Positions 42,633 to 52,552 are shown, numbered from the stretch's first letter. The stretch is 64,000 nt of DNA from Caballeronia fortuita (GCF_001544835.2 NZ_FCNX02000011.1:1-64000); one strand, 5' to 3'. The notes: generated from the letters alone by a model not told the origin. A program made the numbers and translations.

Positions 42633-42947
42633 CTACGAGGATGACAGAAAGCCGTCGTCCCCGATGTCGGTCAGTTGTGCCTTGGCCTCCTCGGCCATTT
42701 GTCGCACCTTCGCAGCAAGCTCTGGCGGGAGCCAGACGTCTACTTGTTCCCAATCAGGGGGAATCGCCCTCGCTGCCGCTTGAACGGCTTTGATTACCGC
42801 GCCGACGCGTTGCTTGCTCAGCCCGCTCTCTGACGCGGCGTCTACCTGCGAAATACCGTCAACTAGCACGCGGCGAGCAATTTCCACGTTGCCGACAGTC
42901 ATCCTCTTCAGGCGGGGCATGAGCGACTTGAAGTCCTTCGCTGTCAT
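42633..42947 (-). CDS. KorA/TrfB-like transcriptional repressor
   Basis: The 104-residue protein resembles TrfB/KorA of IncP plasmids: MTAKDFKSLMPRLKRMTVGNVEIARRVLVDGISQVDAASESGLSKQRVGAVIKAVQAA. It shares the IAR-x-VLVDG-x-x-Q motif and the recognition helix SKQRVGAVIKAV. KorA proteins coordinate plasmid replication and transfer genes. The start at 42947 follows GGAGAGAGG; an ATG 15 bases upstream has no ribosome-binding site. A near-consensus promoter lies upstream at 43001-43029. Confidence 0.85.
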   Translation of the reverse strand: MTAKDFKSLMPRLKRMTVGNVEIARRVLVDGISQVDAASESGLSKQRVGAVIKAVQAAARAIPPDWEQVDVWLPPELAAKVRQMAEEAKAQLTDIGDDGFLSSS

Positions 42948-43000
42948 CCTCTCTCCTGCCATGTTTTTGCCCCCATCTGAATTTGTGCATTCGGGGCTAA

Positions 43001-43029
43001 ATTATCCGCGCGGAGTCAATATCGGTCAA
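43001..43029 (-). promoter_or_regulatory. sigma70 promoter of the KorA-like gene
   Basis: On the minus strand, TTGACC and GATAAT are separated by exactly 17 bases, 54 bases before the start codon. No KorA-type palindrome is evident there. Confidence 0.7.
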
Positions 43030-43066
43030 CAGAACGCCCCAGACCGGTCGGGAATGGGGCGTTCTG
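43030..43066. terminator. 12-bp inverted repeat, probable terminator or operator
   Basis: CAGAACGCCCCA-N13-TGGGGCGTTCTG is a perfect 12-bp inverted repeat between the end of the ParB-like gene and the KorA-like promoter. No T-run follows. It abuts the -35 box, so it could also bind a regulator. Confidence 0.5.
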
Positions 43067-43132
43067 GGCGTACTGTCTCTATCTGAGACCGAGCGGTTAT
43101 GCAACCGCTATCCCCTCAGCAAACCCTGCGTG

Positions 43133-45217
43133 TCACTGTCCTTCTTCTCCTCCGATTTCTTCTCGACTGCCCTCCTCGTCGTCAGAATCCTCTTCCTCAG
43201 TCTCGGAAGATGCCAAGCTGTAATCTCGCGGAACTTCGCGATTGACGAGTACTTCCGGGAGCCAGCCAGTCTCGGACAACAACCGCTCGGCCATTGACGC
43301 GGCTTGGTCCTTCTTGCTCGACACAAGCGGAGACGCTGCATCCGCCGAGAGTGCGGCACTCACTACCTCAGCAATTCGACCCTTCGAGATGTGATTCAGG
43401 TAACTCGCCTGCGTGGCCATCCAGTACTTGGTCATATCGAGATTCAGCACGTTGCACAGGGTGTTCACCGGATGCGCCCTATCGGACCCGCTCACACTGT
43501 CGAGGGTCGCTGCGACACAAAACGCAAAGAGGTTTGACGTGACGTCATCGCTCTGCTGCAACAGCCACGGCAAAAGCTCGGCACTTCTCTTAGGCAGCAT
43601 CGCAGACCACTTCGCGCGCTCGGCTTCGATCTGCTTCCATGCGCGGCTCTCCGCCATATCATCCGCCTCGCGCAGCAGCTTGTCGTGCGACGATGTGAAC
43701 TGTGCCTCCAGCACCATCCCGCTGATCCCAAAACCAAACTGATCGCGGAAAATGATCGGAATCATGTGGTGCATGAGCACGGCCAGTGCAATGTCTGGTT
43801 GGGCGGCAAGTTCAACTTGAACTGCGGCGGTCCGATGCGCGGTCAAGCGTCGGCAGAGTTTTTCGCTGTGAAGCGGCTTTTCTTTTTTTCGTCGGCTCGA
43901 GCGTACCGGTGGGCGGCTCCGTGGTAACGCCTTCGCGCGTCGGCTTGTCCTCGGGTTTCAGAAAGCCCCGTTCGATCAGGACCTCGCCCGTGTAGTTCAG
44001 GAACACGAAAGCGCCACCGCTCATCAGTTGTTCGGGCGACCACGTTTCCATGCTTTCGACAAAAGCATCGCATGCATCGCTCGCTGCGTTCGCGGCTTCT
44101 TCCAACGCGTCGCGCTTTTTCTCGTCTTCCTCACCGGGCTCGTCATCGTAGTAGGCATTGAGTGCATCGCTCGCGGCGTCCCGCGCCTTTTTCAGCGTGG
44201 CGAACTCGCGCTCTTCCTTCTTCGTCATGTCGCGCGTGTGGGACGAGAGCCGACCATACGCGCTCAATTCACTGTAGTCGCGTCTGATCCGCGTTTCGAC
44301 CCATTTCCACCCTTCGGTGCTGATCGTCTGTGCAATCTCGATCAGACGGTCGGTCGCAAGTTTCTGCAACAGTCCAGCGTCGCCGATGTATCCCGCATTA
44401 TCGTCGTCGCTGAACAGGTCACGGCGCACGAATCCACCGGCGGCCTCGTAGGCGTCCACCGTCACAAAAGCCACGAGCGGGTTGTTCCTTACCTCGATAT
44501 CTTCTTTCGTGATCGAGGCGCGAAGCTGGTGCGGATCGCGCAGCCACGACTGCGGGGCGTCGAACCACAACCGTTCCTGTAAGTCGTGGTCATCGGTCAG
44601 CGCGAGTGCGATCACCTGCTCGATGCTCATGCCGTCATTGCGGAACACGTCCAACAGTCTGGTCGAGACGTTGGCGATTTTGAGGCGTCGCTGCACCGTC
44701 AATACCGGCACCGAGAAAAGCGCGGCAATGTAATCTGCGCTCTTGCCCTCCTCGATCAGCATCCGGAACGCCATCGCCTGATCCGCACCATGCATCGGCT
44801 CGCGTGCATGATTCTCGATAAGCGACGCGGCGACGGCTTCGGCCTCAGTGACGACCCTCACCGGGATCAACTCATCCGCGCTGATGACGCCACGGTCTGC
44901 GAGTAATTGAAGTGCGGCGAGTCGTCGCTGACCGGCGCACACACAGAGCTTCCCCTTTTTCCGCGTGCGCCCTGCATCGGGTGAGCGACGAGATTTTGCA
45001 GCAGACCTTTCGCGGCGATGCTGTCGGCAAGGCCCTCGATGCCTGTGGCGGCTTTGCGGCGCACGTTTCGGGGCGATGGGCTCAGGCGCGACAGTGCGAC
45101 TCGTTCGATGGCGCTGTCGCCGCCGAAAGTTTTTTCAAGTTCCGTGGGCGACGTTGCTGCACCGTAAAGCTCGACAATATCGTTCTGCACGTCGATGGCG
45201 TCGTTGCGATCATCCAT
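43133..45217 (-). pseudogene. long plasmid ParB/RepB-like partition protein gene, two frameshifts
   Basis: Three consecutive frames make one protein of about 695 codons. The first (45217 leftward) has the ParB N-terminus (VALSRLSPSPRNVRR, GIEGLADSIAAKGLLQNLVAH). A one-base slip near 44953 (GGAAAAAGGGGAAG) moves into the frame with KLCVCAGQRRLAALQLL, SLIENHAREPMH and VLTVQRRLKIA (the DNA-binding HTH). A second slip at a T7 run (43883-43889) leads to PLHSEKLCRRLTAHRTAAVQVELA and an acidic end. Such long ParB-like proteins occur on many Burkholderiales plasmids. GGGAG supports the start. Either the gene is broken or both homopolymer slips are sequencing errors. Confidence 0.8.
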
Positions 45218-45354
45218 TTTCAAGCTCCCAGGGTATGCCAACTACCGGGTAACGCGGATAGAGGTTCCGCGTGGGTCGTTGGCAGGTTTAGAAACGAGGT
45301 TGATGTGAAATAGGGGCGATCGCCGAGGTTGGCCACCGCCCTCGCCTTACTGGA

Positions 45355-45984
45355 TCAGTCGGTGTCTACGATGCCGACGGGACCGATAGCCCTAACGGCG
45401 CAAAACCCCTCGCCGTGGGCTCGGCTATAACCATCGTCATGGGTTACGAACTTCCGCAATGCAATCGTGCTTTGGGTCACTTTGAGGCGGTCACTCTGTT
45501 TCGCGAGCACGGCATGAATCATGGTCTGTACGCTGCTCGCCCCGTCCCAATGCAATCCTGAAGGTTGGACCCGGTAGAATTCGCCCGAGCGGAATTGATC
45601 GACAGTCGGCGCGATCAGGCCGTTCTCTGTAAAGTTGCCTTTGTAGCGTCGATACACGCGGTCGATGGCGCATTGAATGGCGGCGTCGCTATGCTGGCGA
45701 ACCATCGCGATATGGTCCGCACCAAAGCAGACTTGTTGACCGTCCATCATGTGATAGATCGATCCTTGATAATCGATCAAACTATCGAAGTACGCCGCCT
45801 TGAATCCGCCTGTGATGGCTTCGACCTGTGCTGCGTTCGGACCATCGGTCCAACTCACGTAGATCGATGCCCCGCCGCTGTAGGTGCGGCTGCGGACCGA
45901 AAACTTCACACCCTTGAATGCCTCCGCGAGAGACTGGCGAATCAGCGTGGCGGTCTCAGCACAGGTAAAGTGTTTCGTTACCAT
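45355..45984 (-). CDS. LPD29-domain plasmid protein
   Basis: The 209-residue product opens with the LPD29 (large polyvalent protein-associated domain 29) pattern: CAETATLIRQSLAEAFKGVKFSVRSRTYSGGASIYVSWTDGP, then ITGGFKAAYFDSLIDY. The domain is common on plasmids and in phage-like polyvalent proteins; its function is not known. Residues 130-209 show no known motif. GAGGATA precedes the ATG. It lies upstream of the ParB-like gene in the same direction, a common neighbour pair on such plasmids. Confidence 0.82.
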   Translation of the reverse strand: MVTKHFTCAETATLIRQSLAEAFKGVKFSVRSRTYSGGASIYVSWTDGPNAAQVEAITGGFKAAYFDSLIDYQGSIYHMMDGQQVCFGADHIAMVRQHSDAAIQCAIDRVYRRYKGNFTENGLIAPTVDQFRSGEFYRVQPSGLHWDGASSVQTMIHAVLAKQSDRLKVTQSTIALRKFVTHDDGYSRAHGEGFCAVRAIGPVGIVDTD

Positions 45985-46014
45985 GATTTGGTATCCTCAA
46001 GGTTAGCTCGAAAA

Positions 46015-46200
46015 TCAGAGCGTCGTTACCATCACGTTCAACCATCTGCCGTCGTGGTACTCCAACTGGATTCGTGAACCATCAACAGTGACCACACGAA
46101 CGTCGCCCTCGGCATATGTTCTTTGGTGAGCCTCGGAGGGTGCGGGAGGAACGCCCGCTTCGTTGGTGGGATTGCTTGTGCGGGTGGTCGTCGTGCTCAT
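46015..46200 (-). CDS. small conserved-looking plasmid protein
   Basis: The 61-residue product has a Thr/Pro-rich N-terminus and a compact end (EGDVRVVTVDGSRIQLEYHDGRWLNVMVTTL) that looks like a small beta domain. AAAGGAGG gives a strong ribosome-binding site for the start at 46200. It heads the leftward LPD29/ParB-like group. No family recognised. Confidence 0.6.
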   Translation of the reverse strand: MSTTTTRTSNPTNEAGVPPAPSEAHQRTYAEGDVRVVTVDGSRIQLEYHDGRWLNVMVTTL

Positions 46201-47329
46201 CACTTCCTCCTTTGTCTGTCGTTCAGTTTCATCTGCTCTTCGGAGCCGCCTCGGCGCATGTTTTGCACGGGCCGGATTCGGTGCAAGGGCGCGCCCGGAG
46301 GCCGCAGCGAAGCGCAGCCGCAGGCGAGCATCGAACGGGTGAGGACGTGGCGAAGCGGACCCTTGTGCCGAATCTGGTTCGTGCTATGCGTCGGATAAGG
46401 GGCGGCTTTGAAGGGCAGGTGAAACGCGCTTTGAACGGCAAACGAAGGATGGAGCGCGACGACATGTTTCCCGCACGAGCAACCCCGCGGCACAGGCGCC
46501 GCAGGTGCGTGTGCCCTGTCGGCGCTCCGCGCCGCTATTAGGTTGGGAGGGGCGCCGACAGGCGACCGCCATGGATGGTTGGGGTCTGGATTTGCCTTGA
46601 TTCGGGGTCAGCAGTCTAAGGGGATTAGTTCTCGACTTGCCGCTTCGGCAGATGACCACTTGGGGGGCGCCTTGATCGACGAGTGCTAGTCATTGAGCGC
46701 GGATTCCGGTTCGTCGAGGTCGACTCTACGGGGCGGTGGCATCAGTCCTGCAGGCGCGCCCTTCGCAACGCCTGTTCATTCAGTAACAGGCGGATCTTCT
46801 CCAAGGGCACGCGCTGGCCAAGATTTTCTTCGATCCAGATTTTGTTCAAATACCCAAAGTAGTCTCGGATCTGCGGTGTGACCTGACGCACCTAAGCGAT
46901 CTCGAGCAACATTCGCTCGACATCAGCGTTTCCGCGATATTTCCTCCGCAGGACTCGTCCTTCGGTTTCGCCACGGTTTCAAGTCGCGGAAGTTAACGAG
47001 CTATGGAGGCGAAGCGATCAAGGTTCTAGGCTCGAGCATGTCGTAAATTCAACCGAAGGTCCTGCTCGCGCTCCCATGCGTAGCGCATCAGCAATCCCCG
47101 ACTGTTTGGTTTCGTCGGCACATTGACGTCAGCGATTTGACCCCAAAACAGTTTCCAAATGTTTTTCGCAACACCCTCGTCAAAATGAGGACACTCAGCG
47201 TCCTCTACGCTTGTTTCATATGGTGTTTGACGCCGTCACCTTTGTTTCACACTTAACGTCCTTTCGCGAAAAACGGCTCGCCATACCGTTCCATAAGGCG
47301 ATGCGCGTTTCGAACAGCTCAAAGTTAAC
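46201..47329. other. 1.1-kb region without an intact gene
   Basis: No intact gene is visible. The right part (46742-47222) holds decayed minus-strand coding sequence; the left part has no recognisable product. It separates the leftward ParB-like group from the rightward parAB operon. Confidence 0.5.
46742..47222 (-). pseudogene. decayed gene of unknown identity
   Basis: Two protein-like segments lie on the minus strand. 47222-47030 reads DEGVAKNIWKLFWGQIADV and KPNSRGLLMRYAWEREQDLRL. 46935-46742 reads NADVERMLLEIA, a TAG, then QIRDYFGYLNKIWIEENLGQ and a natural TGA. Frame changes between them and the internal stop mark a decayed gene. I do not recognise the family. Confidence 0.4.
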
Positions 47330-47406
47330 TTGCGTTTACTGCACTAGACGTCTATAGTCCCCCTTGATTCTATCGGTCGGCCAGAAATCTCGTTTACCGA
47401 TAGAAT
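47330..47406 (+). promoter_or_regulatory. parA promoter and palindromic operator
   Basis: TTGCGT (47330-47335) and TATAGT (47353-47358) are 17 bases apart. Just downstream, ATTCTATCGGT (47367-47377) and ACCGATAGAAT (47396-47406) form a perfect 11-bp inverted repeat, well placed for autorepression by ParA or for ParB binding as a parS-like site. Confidence 0.65.
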
Positions 47407-47431
47407 AATTCCAAACGATGAAAAGTGGACC

Positions 47432-48628
47432 ATGGACTTAGACCTCGCCAATCCCGGTAAGACTACGCCAGAAGATCTTATCAAGCTCGCTGGACTGTCC
47501 GACTTCATGCTGCAGAAGATCCGCGACGAGCTACTCGAACCTTTTCCAAGGAAGGTTCCGCCGATGATCAGTTCGGCGCGGGTCCAGGAGATGTGCGGGA
47601 TTGACGTCCAGCGGATGGCTTACATGCTCAAGAAGGGTGAGCTTCCTCAAGGCAAGCAAGCGCGTCGAGGCTCTCCGCGTCAGTTCACCGTAGACGAGGC
47701 TGTTCAATGGGTCCGTGCCGAGCTCGCTCCGACCCCGAGATCGGGTCCCGGCAAGATTATTGCCGTCGCTAACTTCAAGGGCGGCGTGACCAAGACCACG
47801 ATGTCAACTGTCCTCGCACAGGGGCTGGCGATGCGTCGTGGTCGACGTGTTTGCCACATCGATCTCGACCCACAAGGAAGTGCGACAACGCTGTACGGGA
47901 TCAACCCGCACGCGGAAGTCGACGCTTCGCAAACCATAATGCCCTTGATCGAGGCCTACTTGAGGGGTGACGACTTTGACATGCGCGCTCTTCCCCAAGA
48001 GACCTACTGGCCCAACTTGGACCTCATTCCGTCGTCCACCGAACTCTTCAACGCTGAGTTTATGCTGCCTGCGCGCGCATCAGCGGGCGCCCGCGGCGAG
48101 CGGTTCGAAAACGTCCTTCACGCGGGAATTGAAGCTCTGCGTGAAGAGTACGACTACATCATTTTGGACACGGCACCGACGCTGAGCTATCTGACCATCA
48201 ATGCGATCTTCGCGGCCGACGGGGTAATCGTGCCAGTCGTACCTGACGTTTTATCGTTCGCCTCGATGGTGCAGTTTTGGCACTTGTTTTCAGATTTGGT
48301 GACAGGCATGGCAGCACGGGGAGAACAGTCACGAAAAGAATTCGACTTCCTCGACATTCTCATCACACGCATGACTCCAAAGCCGGCAGCAAAGGCAGTC
48401 CAATCGTGGATTAGCCAACTCTATGGTAACCGGGTCATCCCAGTCGAAATTCCGGAAACCGATGTCGCACGCAATACAAATATGCGGTTCGCGACGGTCT
48501 ACGACATCACGACATATGAAGGTGGCGCCGAGACACTGCGTCGGATTCGGACGCCCTGTGACCAATTCGTCGATCGCGTCGATGATCGAGTGTCAGCTCT
48601 TTGGCAGAAAGGGGGTAACGGATCATGA
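47432..48628 (+). CDS. parA: ParA partition ATPase
   Basis: The 398-residue protein has an N-terminal helix-turn-helix region (residues 45-95: VQEMCGIDVQRMAYMLKKGELP) of the type Ia ParA and a deviant Walker A motif KGGVTKTT at 116-123. Further motifs are HIDLDPQGSATTLYG (Walker A') and YDYIILDTAPTLSYL (Walker B). It moves plasmid-ParB complexes apart and represses its own operon through the HTH. The stop overlaps parB by four bases. An operator-like palindrome lies 26 bases upstream of the ATG. Confidence 0.95.
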   Translation: MDLDLANPGKTTPEDLIKLAGLSDFMLQKIRDELLEPFPRKVPPMISSARVQEMCGIDVQRMAYMLKKGELPQGKQARRGSPRQFTVDEAVQWVRAELAPTPRSGPGKIIAVANFKGGVTKTTMSTVLAQGLAMRRGRRVCHIDLDPQGSATTLYGINPHAEVDASQTIMPLIEAYLRGDDFDMRALPQETYWPNLDLIPSSTELFNAEFMLPARASAGARGERFENVLHAGIEALREEYDYIILDTAPTLSYLTINAIFAADGVIVPVVPDVLSFASMVQFWHLFSDLVTGMAARGEQSRKEFDFLDILITRMTPKPAAKAVQSWISQLYGNRVIPVEIPETDVARNTNMRFATVYDITTYEGGAETLRRIRTPCDQFVDRVDDRVSALWQKGGNGS

Positions 48629-49611
48629 GCATGAAGAATTTTGCCTCCAAGGCCGCGAACATACGCCTTACAGATGACGAGGCAGACAAGGCCCAGAATC
48701 GAGCCGCGACGACGCCTCGCACCGCTCCCGGTCAATTAATGCACCTCCAGGCGAAGTCGGAGCAACAGCAGGATGAGATCGACCGCCTTAAAAAGGAGTT
48801 GCAGGAGGCCAAGCAGATGGGCGGCGCCGTAGATGTGCCTCTTTCCGATCTGCATGAGGTCCCGGGCCGGCGCAGATACATGGCTCCGGAGAAGTATGCC
48901 GAGCTACGCGACAATCTTCGGCACAACAAGCTCATTCACCCAGTGGTTGTCCTGCCTCGCACAGAAGGCGGTTTCGAAATTATCTCGGGACACCATCGAA
49001 GCGATGCTTATCGTGAACTAGGGCGAGAAACAATTCGCTGCGTGCTGGGCGAGGCAACGGCTGAAGAGGCCGATGAAGGAGCCTTCTTCGCGAATTTGAT
49101 GCAGTCGGACCTTACTGACTACGAGAAGTACGTTGGGTTAAAGCGATTCCAGACGGAGCATCCCGAACTGAGCAAGGCGTCTGTTGCCGAGCAGGTGGGG
49201 ATCAGTCCGTCTCATATCAGCGCTCTTTTGTCGTTCGAACGTCTCCCGCAGAAGGTTCGGAACATTCTTGAAGCGAACATGACGCTGTTGGGAGCGAACG
49301 CCGCGGCAGAGTTGGCGGTCCTCTCTGAGGCTGGCAAGAGCGACCGAGTGCTAGAAGCCGTCCAACGTCTTGCGGATAGGAAGCTTGACCAATCGCAGGC
49401 GGTCAAATTCGCACGCGCGTCCGTCGAAACCAAGAAAGCAGCATCAGCAGCGACAAACTTCAAGATCCGCTCAGGGAAAACAACCTGGTGCGACGTCCGC
49501 AGTGCAAAAAATGTCATGCGAATCGAATTCCAATCAGAGGAAGTCGCGAACTCCGTCCGCGACGCGATCCGCAAACATCTTGAGCAGCTAGCGCAGACTC
49601 AGAAAACGTAA
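48625..49611 (+). CDS. parB: ParB partition protein
   Basis: The 328-residue protein has the ParB nuclease/CTPase-like domain (VPLSDLHEVPGRRRYMAPEKYAELRDNLRHNKLIHPVVV, ISGHHRSDAYRELG), the helix-turn-helix KASVAEQVGISPSHISALLSFERLP, and a C-terminal dimerisation part. It binds a centromere near the operon and stimulates ParA. A weak hairpin at 49690-49720 follows. This is a second, intact ParB in addition to the broken long ParB-like gene. Confidence 0.94.
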   Translation: MSMKNFASKAANIRLTDDEADKAQNRAATTPRTAPGQLMHLQAKSEQQQDEIDRLKKELQEAKQMGGAVDVPLSDLHEVPGRRRYMAPEKYAELRDNLRHNKLIHPVVVLPRTEGGFEIISGHHRSDAYRELGRETIRCVLGEATAEEADEGAFFANLMQSDLTDYEKYVGLKRFQTEHPELSKASVAEQVGISPSHISALLSFERLPQKVRNILEANMTLLGANAAAELAVLSEAGKSDRVLEAVQRLADRKLDQSQAVKFARASVETKKAASAATNFKIRSGKTTWCDVRSAKNVMRIEFQSEEVANSVRDAIRKHLEQLAQTQKT

Positions 49612-49689
49612 GTTATTGATTTTTAGGATCTTCGTACTACGCAGCCGCTAACGGAGAAGGAAATGAAGGAAGTTTGAGGCTAGAAAGAC

Positions 49690-49720
49690 AAAGGCCCGCA
49701 GCTGGAAACTGAGGGCCTTT
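49690..49720 (+). terminator. hairpin after parAB
   Basis: AAAGGCCC-N15-GGGCCTTT, perfect 8-bp arms. No long T-run, so terminator strength is uncertain; the loop contains the first rep-upstream repeat. Confidence 0.5.
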
Positions 49721-49780
49721 GCGATTGTGGGCTTGGCTGGAAACCTTGCCGCACTACTCCCCAGCTGGAAACTGGAAAGG
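49701..49780 (+). repeat. GCTGGAAAC repeats upstream of rep
   Basis: GCTGGAAAC occurs at 49701-49709, 49736-49744 and 49764-49772, with a fourth partial copy (ACTGGAAAG) just after. Direct repeats immediately before a replication gene suggest iterons of a vegetative origin, or Rep autoregulatory sites. Confidence 0.55.
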
Positions 49781-49862
49781 GACTACAGACATCCCGGAGT
49801 GTAGCGCAACAAGATCGACAGTCAAGCGAAACCCATCCATTTACCGAAATGGACCGCTCGAC

Positions 49863-51047
49863 ATGTCTATCGCGCAACGCTTCGTTGCTGGCGAGGGTGA
49901 AGCACACCCCGAGGATTCGGCCGCCCTCACCGCTTTTCGCTGTGACTCGACCAACCTGCCCTGGATCATTTTCCGGGCGGCGTTTCGCGCCGCGCACATC
50001 GAACAGATTCCGCCGCGCGCTCGCGCTGTGCTCTCTGCCCTCGCCCGTACCGTCGACGCTGCAAAGCCGTTCGCCGCGATTTTTGCGCGCCGCGAGTTGC
50101 TCACGGGTCGCGCGCTTCAATCCATGCGGACGTTCTATCGGAGTCTCGACGATCTCGAGGTCGCTGGACTCATCGAGCGTCGCCCGCAGGGCCGCTATGT
50201 CGAAGCCGGGTTGTTTGGTCGCGCCTACCTTCATCTCACTGAACATGCCGCAGCCCTCCTCGGCCTCATTGAGCCTCCGCGCACGCACGAGAACAAACCC
50301 GCCCAGACGCCCTCATCAACCGCAGCCGCCTCGGCCCAACCTTCTTCGGCTGTACCGTCTGCCAATGTGGCAGACGGTGGAATATATAAGGATCTAAGCC
50401 CTTCTGTTTCTCAAAAGAGACAACCGGGCCAACTGCCTGCGGATCTTCAGCGCCTGCGCACCCTGGGGTTTTTTGATTTCTTAATTTTCAAACTTATGCG
50501 CGAGGCGCGTGAGCACGGCAAGCGCCTCTCCGATGTCGTGGAAGCCACCTGGGATCACCTGAAGCTCGCCAAGGCGCCGATCAACTACCTACGCGCCCTG
50601 CTCCGCAATCCGGTCGATTTCGCCCTCCTGGTGCGCCGTCGGCACGCCGACCACCATGCCGAGCAAGCACGCGCGCAGCAGCACGTGGACGCCCAGGCCG
50701 TTGCCCTCCAACACGCGGGCCGCACGTTCATCGACGCGGACGACGCGCGCCAGTTCGTGATCGGGGCCGGGGGTGACTCGTTGACGATCTTTAGCCTTAC
50801 GGAGCGCATTGGCCGCCAGGCCGCGGGGTGGATGCCGTCGTTTGCGACGGCGCTCGCCTCCGGGCAACTCCGTCCCGCCACCGCGCTGGACCTCGAACGC
50901 TTCGCTCACGCCCAACGGGAAGCATTGGGCAAATCCCAGCCTTGCGCGGCTCCGTTGGCGCACGCGAAGCCTACGGTCACGGGTGCGGTGCGGGACCACA
51001 TTGCTGGGCTGCGTCATCTCCTGAAAGTGCGGGCAGCGGGCGCGTGA
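49863..51047 (+). CDS. probable plasmid replication protein
   Basis: The 394-residue product has an N-terminal region with a winged-helix-like part (FRAAHIEQIPPRARAVLSALARTV, LLTGRALQSMRTFYRSLDDLEVAGLIERRPQGRYVE), a Thr/Ser/Ala linker (about 140-165) and a helical C-terminal half (LRTLGFFDFLIFKLMREAREHGKRLSDVVEATWDHLKLAKAPINYLRALL). I recall proteins of this sort annotated as replication proteins on Burkholderia plasmids. Direct repeats upstream and the neighbouring parAB support that. The start at 49863 is a likely choice, but no good ribosome-binding site is seen. Confidence 0.7.
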   Translation: MSIAQRFVAGEGEAHPEDSAALTAFRCDSTNLPWIIFRAAFRAAHIEQIPPRARAVLSALARTVDAAKPFAAIFARRELLTGRALQSMRTFYRSLDDLEVAGLIERRPQGRYVEAGLFGRAYLHLTEHAAALLGLIEPPRTHENKPAQTPSSTAAASAQPSSAVPSANVADGGIYKDLSPSVSQKRQPGQLPADLQRLRTLGFFDFLIFKLMREAREHGKRLSDVVEATWDHLKLAKAPINYLRALLRNPVDFALLVRRRHADHHAEQARAQQHVDAQAVALQHAGRTFIDADDARQFVIGAGGDSLTIFSLTERIGRQAAGWMPSFATALASGQLRPATALDLERFAHAQREALGKSQPCAAPLAHAKPTVTGAVRDHIAGLRHLLKVRAAGA

Positions 51048-52552
51048 CGTGGCGCATGCGATCGCCGTCTGAGCGTCCCCATGAATCGCCCCGGCGTCGC
51101 GCGACATCAACGAACGCAGGGACGTGCACGACACGTGGACGCGACTGACTCGCCTGCCCTAATAGAAATGCAACTACCGATCGTCCACAAAGCTCCGCAC
51201 ATCGCCCGCATGCGCAGGTGCGACGCGCGCTCGAAAACCGTCTCTCAAGACGGCGATCGCGGCGCCAGGACGAAACGATCTGAGCGAGACAACGGTGTGA
51301 GCCGAACGGGGCGCCAACATCGAGCGCACGCGGAAGGGAGGCGAAGCAAGCCGCGACGCGGAGCATCAGGTCGGGCGGCGAACGACGTCAAGGATCAGAG
51401 CGAATGCTCATCGCCGACCGTTGAGCGAGTACGCGTGCCGGGTCGCAAGATGTCCGCGGTCCCCGCGCCGATCATTCGTGCCGCACACCCATACGCTAGT
51501 GCGGCAGGCAGACGATGAACTGCCTGGCGTCACACGAGCGAAATGCCGGGGCGAACCCGACGAGGTTCCCCGTCCTGGCCAGAGCGACTACGCGAATTTT
51601 GCGCGCCTTTCACGCGTAGCGCGCCGACGTGCGGACGACCTCTGCAGCCGGCCCAGACGACCCAACAGCGGTCCAAAGCGCCGCACAAGAAGCCACGCTG
51701 TTGGACGACCGATACGACCCTTACTGGCGACCTTGGCGTGCAACGTCGCCTGTCGCGTGTGCGGAGAATCCGCGCTTTCAGACGAAGCGTGGGCGCGCCG
51801 GGCCGGCGTTCCGGAAGCCTTGCCGGCCGGAGCGGGGGATCGCGAAACTGGGCCCGGCGGAATGGACGGTGGGCCCGTCCGCTGATGTCTGCAGGCCGGT
51901 GTAGATCTCGTGAGCCGACGATAAGCGGCCATGCTCGACGGCGCGGAAAGTGACCGAGCGAATCGCGCGAGCAGCGCGTTTCGTGCTGCGGGGACGTCGG
52001 ACCGGTCGTGACTTTCAGACCGCGCCGGCACCGGGTCTCGAGGCGCGAGGGTGGTCTCGACGGGCACCGGATTCAACGAGGACGCCGCATCCAGCGAAGG
52101 ATCCCCAGAACCATCGCCTCTGGTGCCTGGACGCCGGACACGGTGTTGCCCCCCCACCCATTAGCAGGTCATTAAACGGACCGTCCGACCGCGGGCGAGT
52201 CGACCTCATCACACGCGCATCCGCCCGCTCCGTGCTCGGTTCATTCGCGCCGACCGGTTGGGGAGGGGCGTCGCCTGTGCATCGCGGTGGGTCCAACCAT
52301 CGATCCAGATCCGCATCCAGTGGCCGATCGAAGGCCGCGCACGGCAGCCGTTTATACCGTTTTCGTGCGCCATGGGGCGAAGCAGGGGAGGGCCGAGCGA
52401 GTTCACCCAAGCGCACGCAATGGCGTTCAGACGGATTATTCGGAAGGGGCCGCGTCTCGATCTTCTCGGTTGCCTAGTGCGTGCCAGCGAGTCAAGATAG
52501 CGTCCGGCGCGCGCGAGGGCGGCGCCGTTTTCAACTTTTCAGGTCAACAAAG
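51048..52552. other. 1.5-kb GC-rich stretch without a supported gene
   Basis: Many overlapping frames are open on both strands because of GC content, but none shows family similarity, a ribosome-binding site and consistent codon use together. It could include replication-origin DNA or decayed cargo. Confidence 0.45.

Noticed and set aside
47350..47358. GTCTATAG near parA as a second nic site
   Set aside because: Lacks the TATT half and any palindrome, and overlaps the parA -10 box.
51048..52552. Several 100-200-codon frames on both strands
   Set aside because: They overlap one another, lack ribosome-binding sites and resemble no family; expected from GC-rich non-coding DNA.
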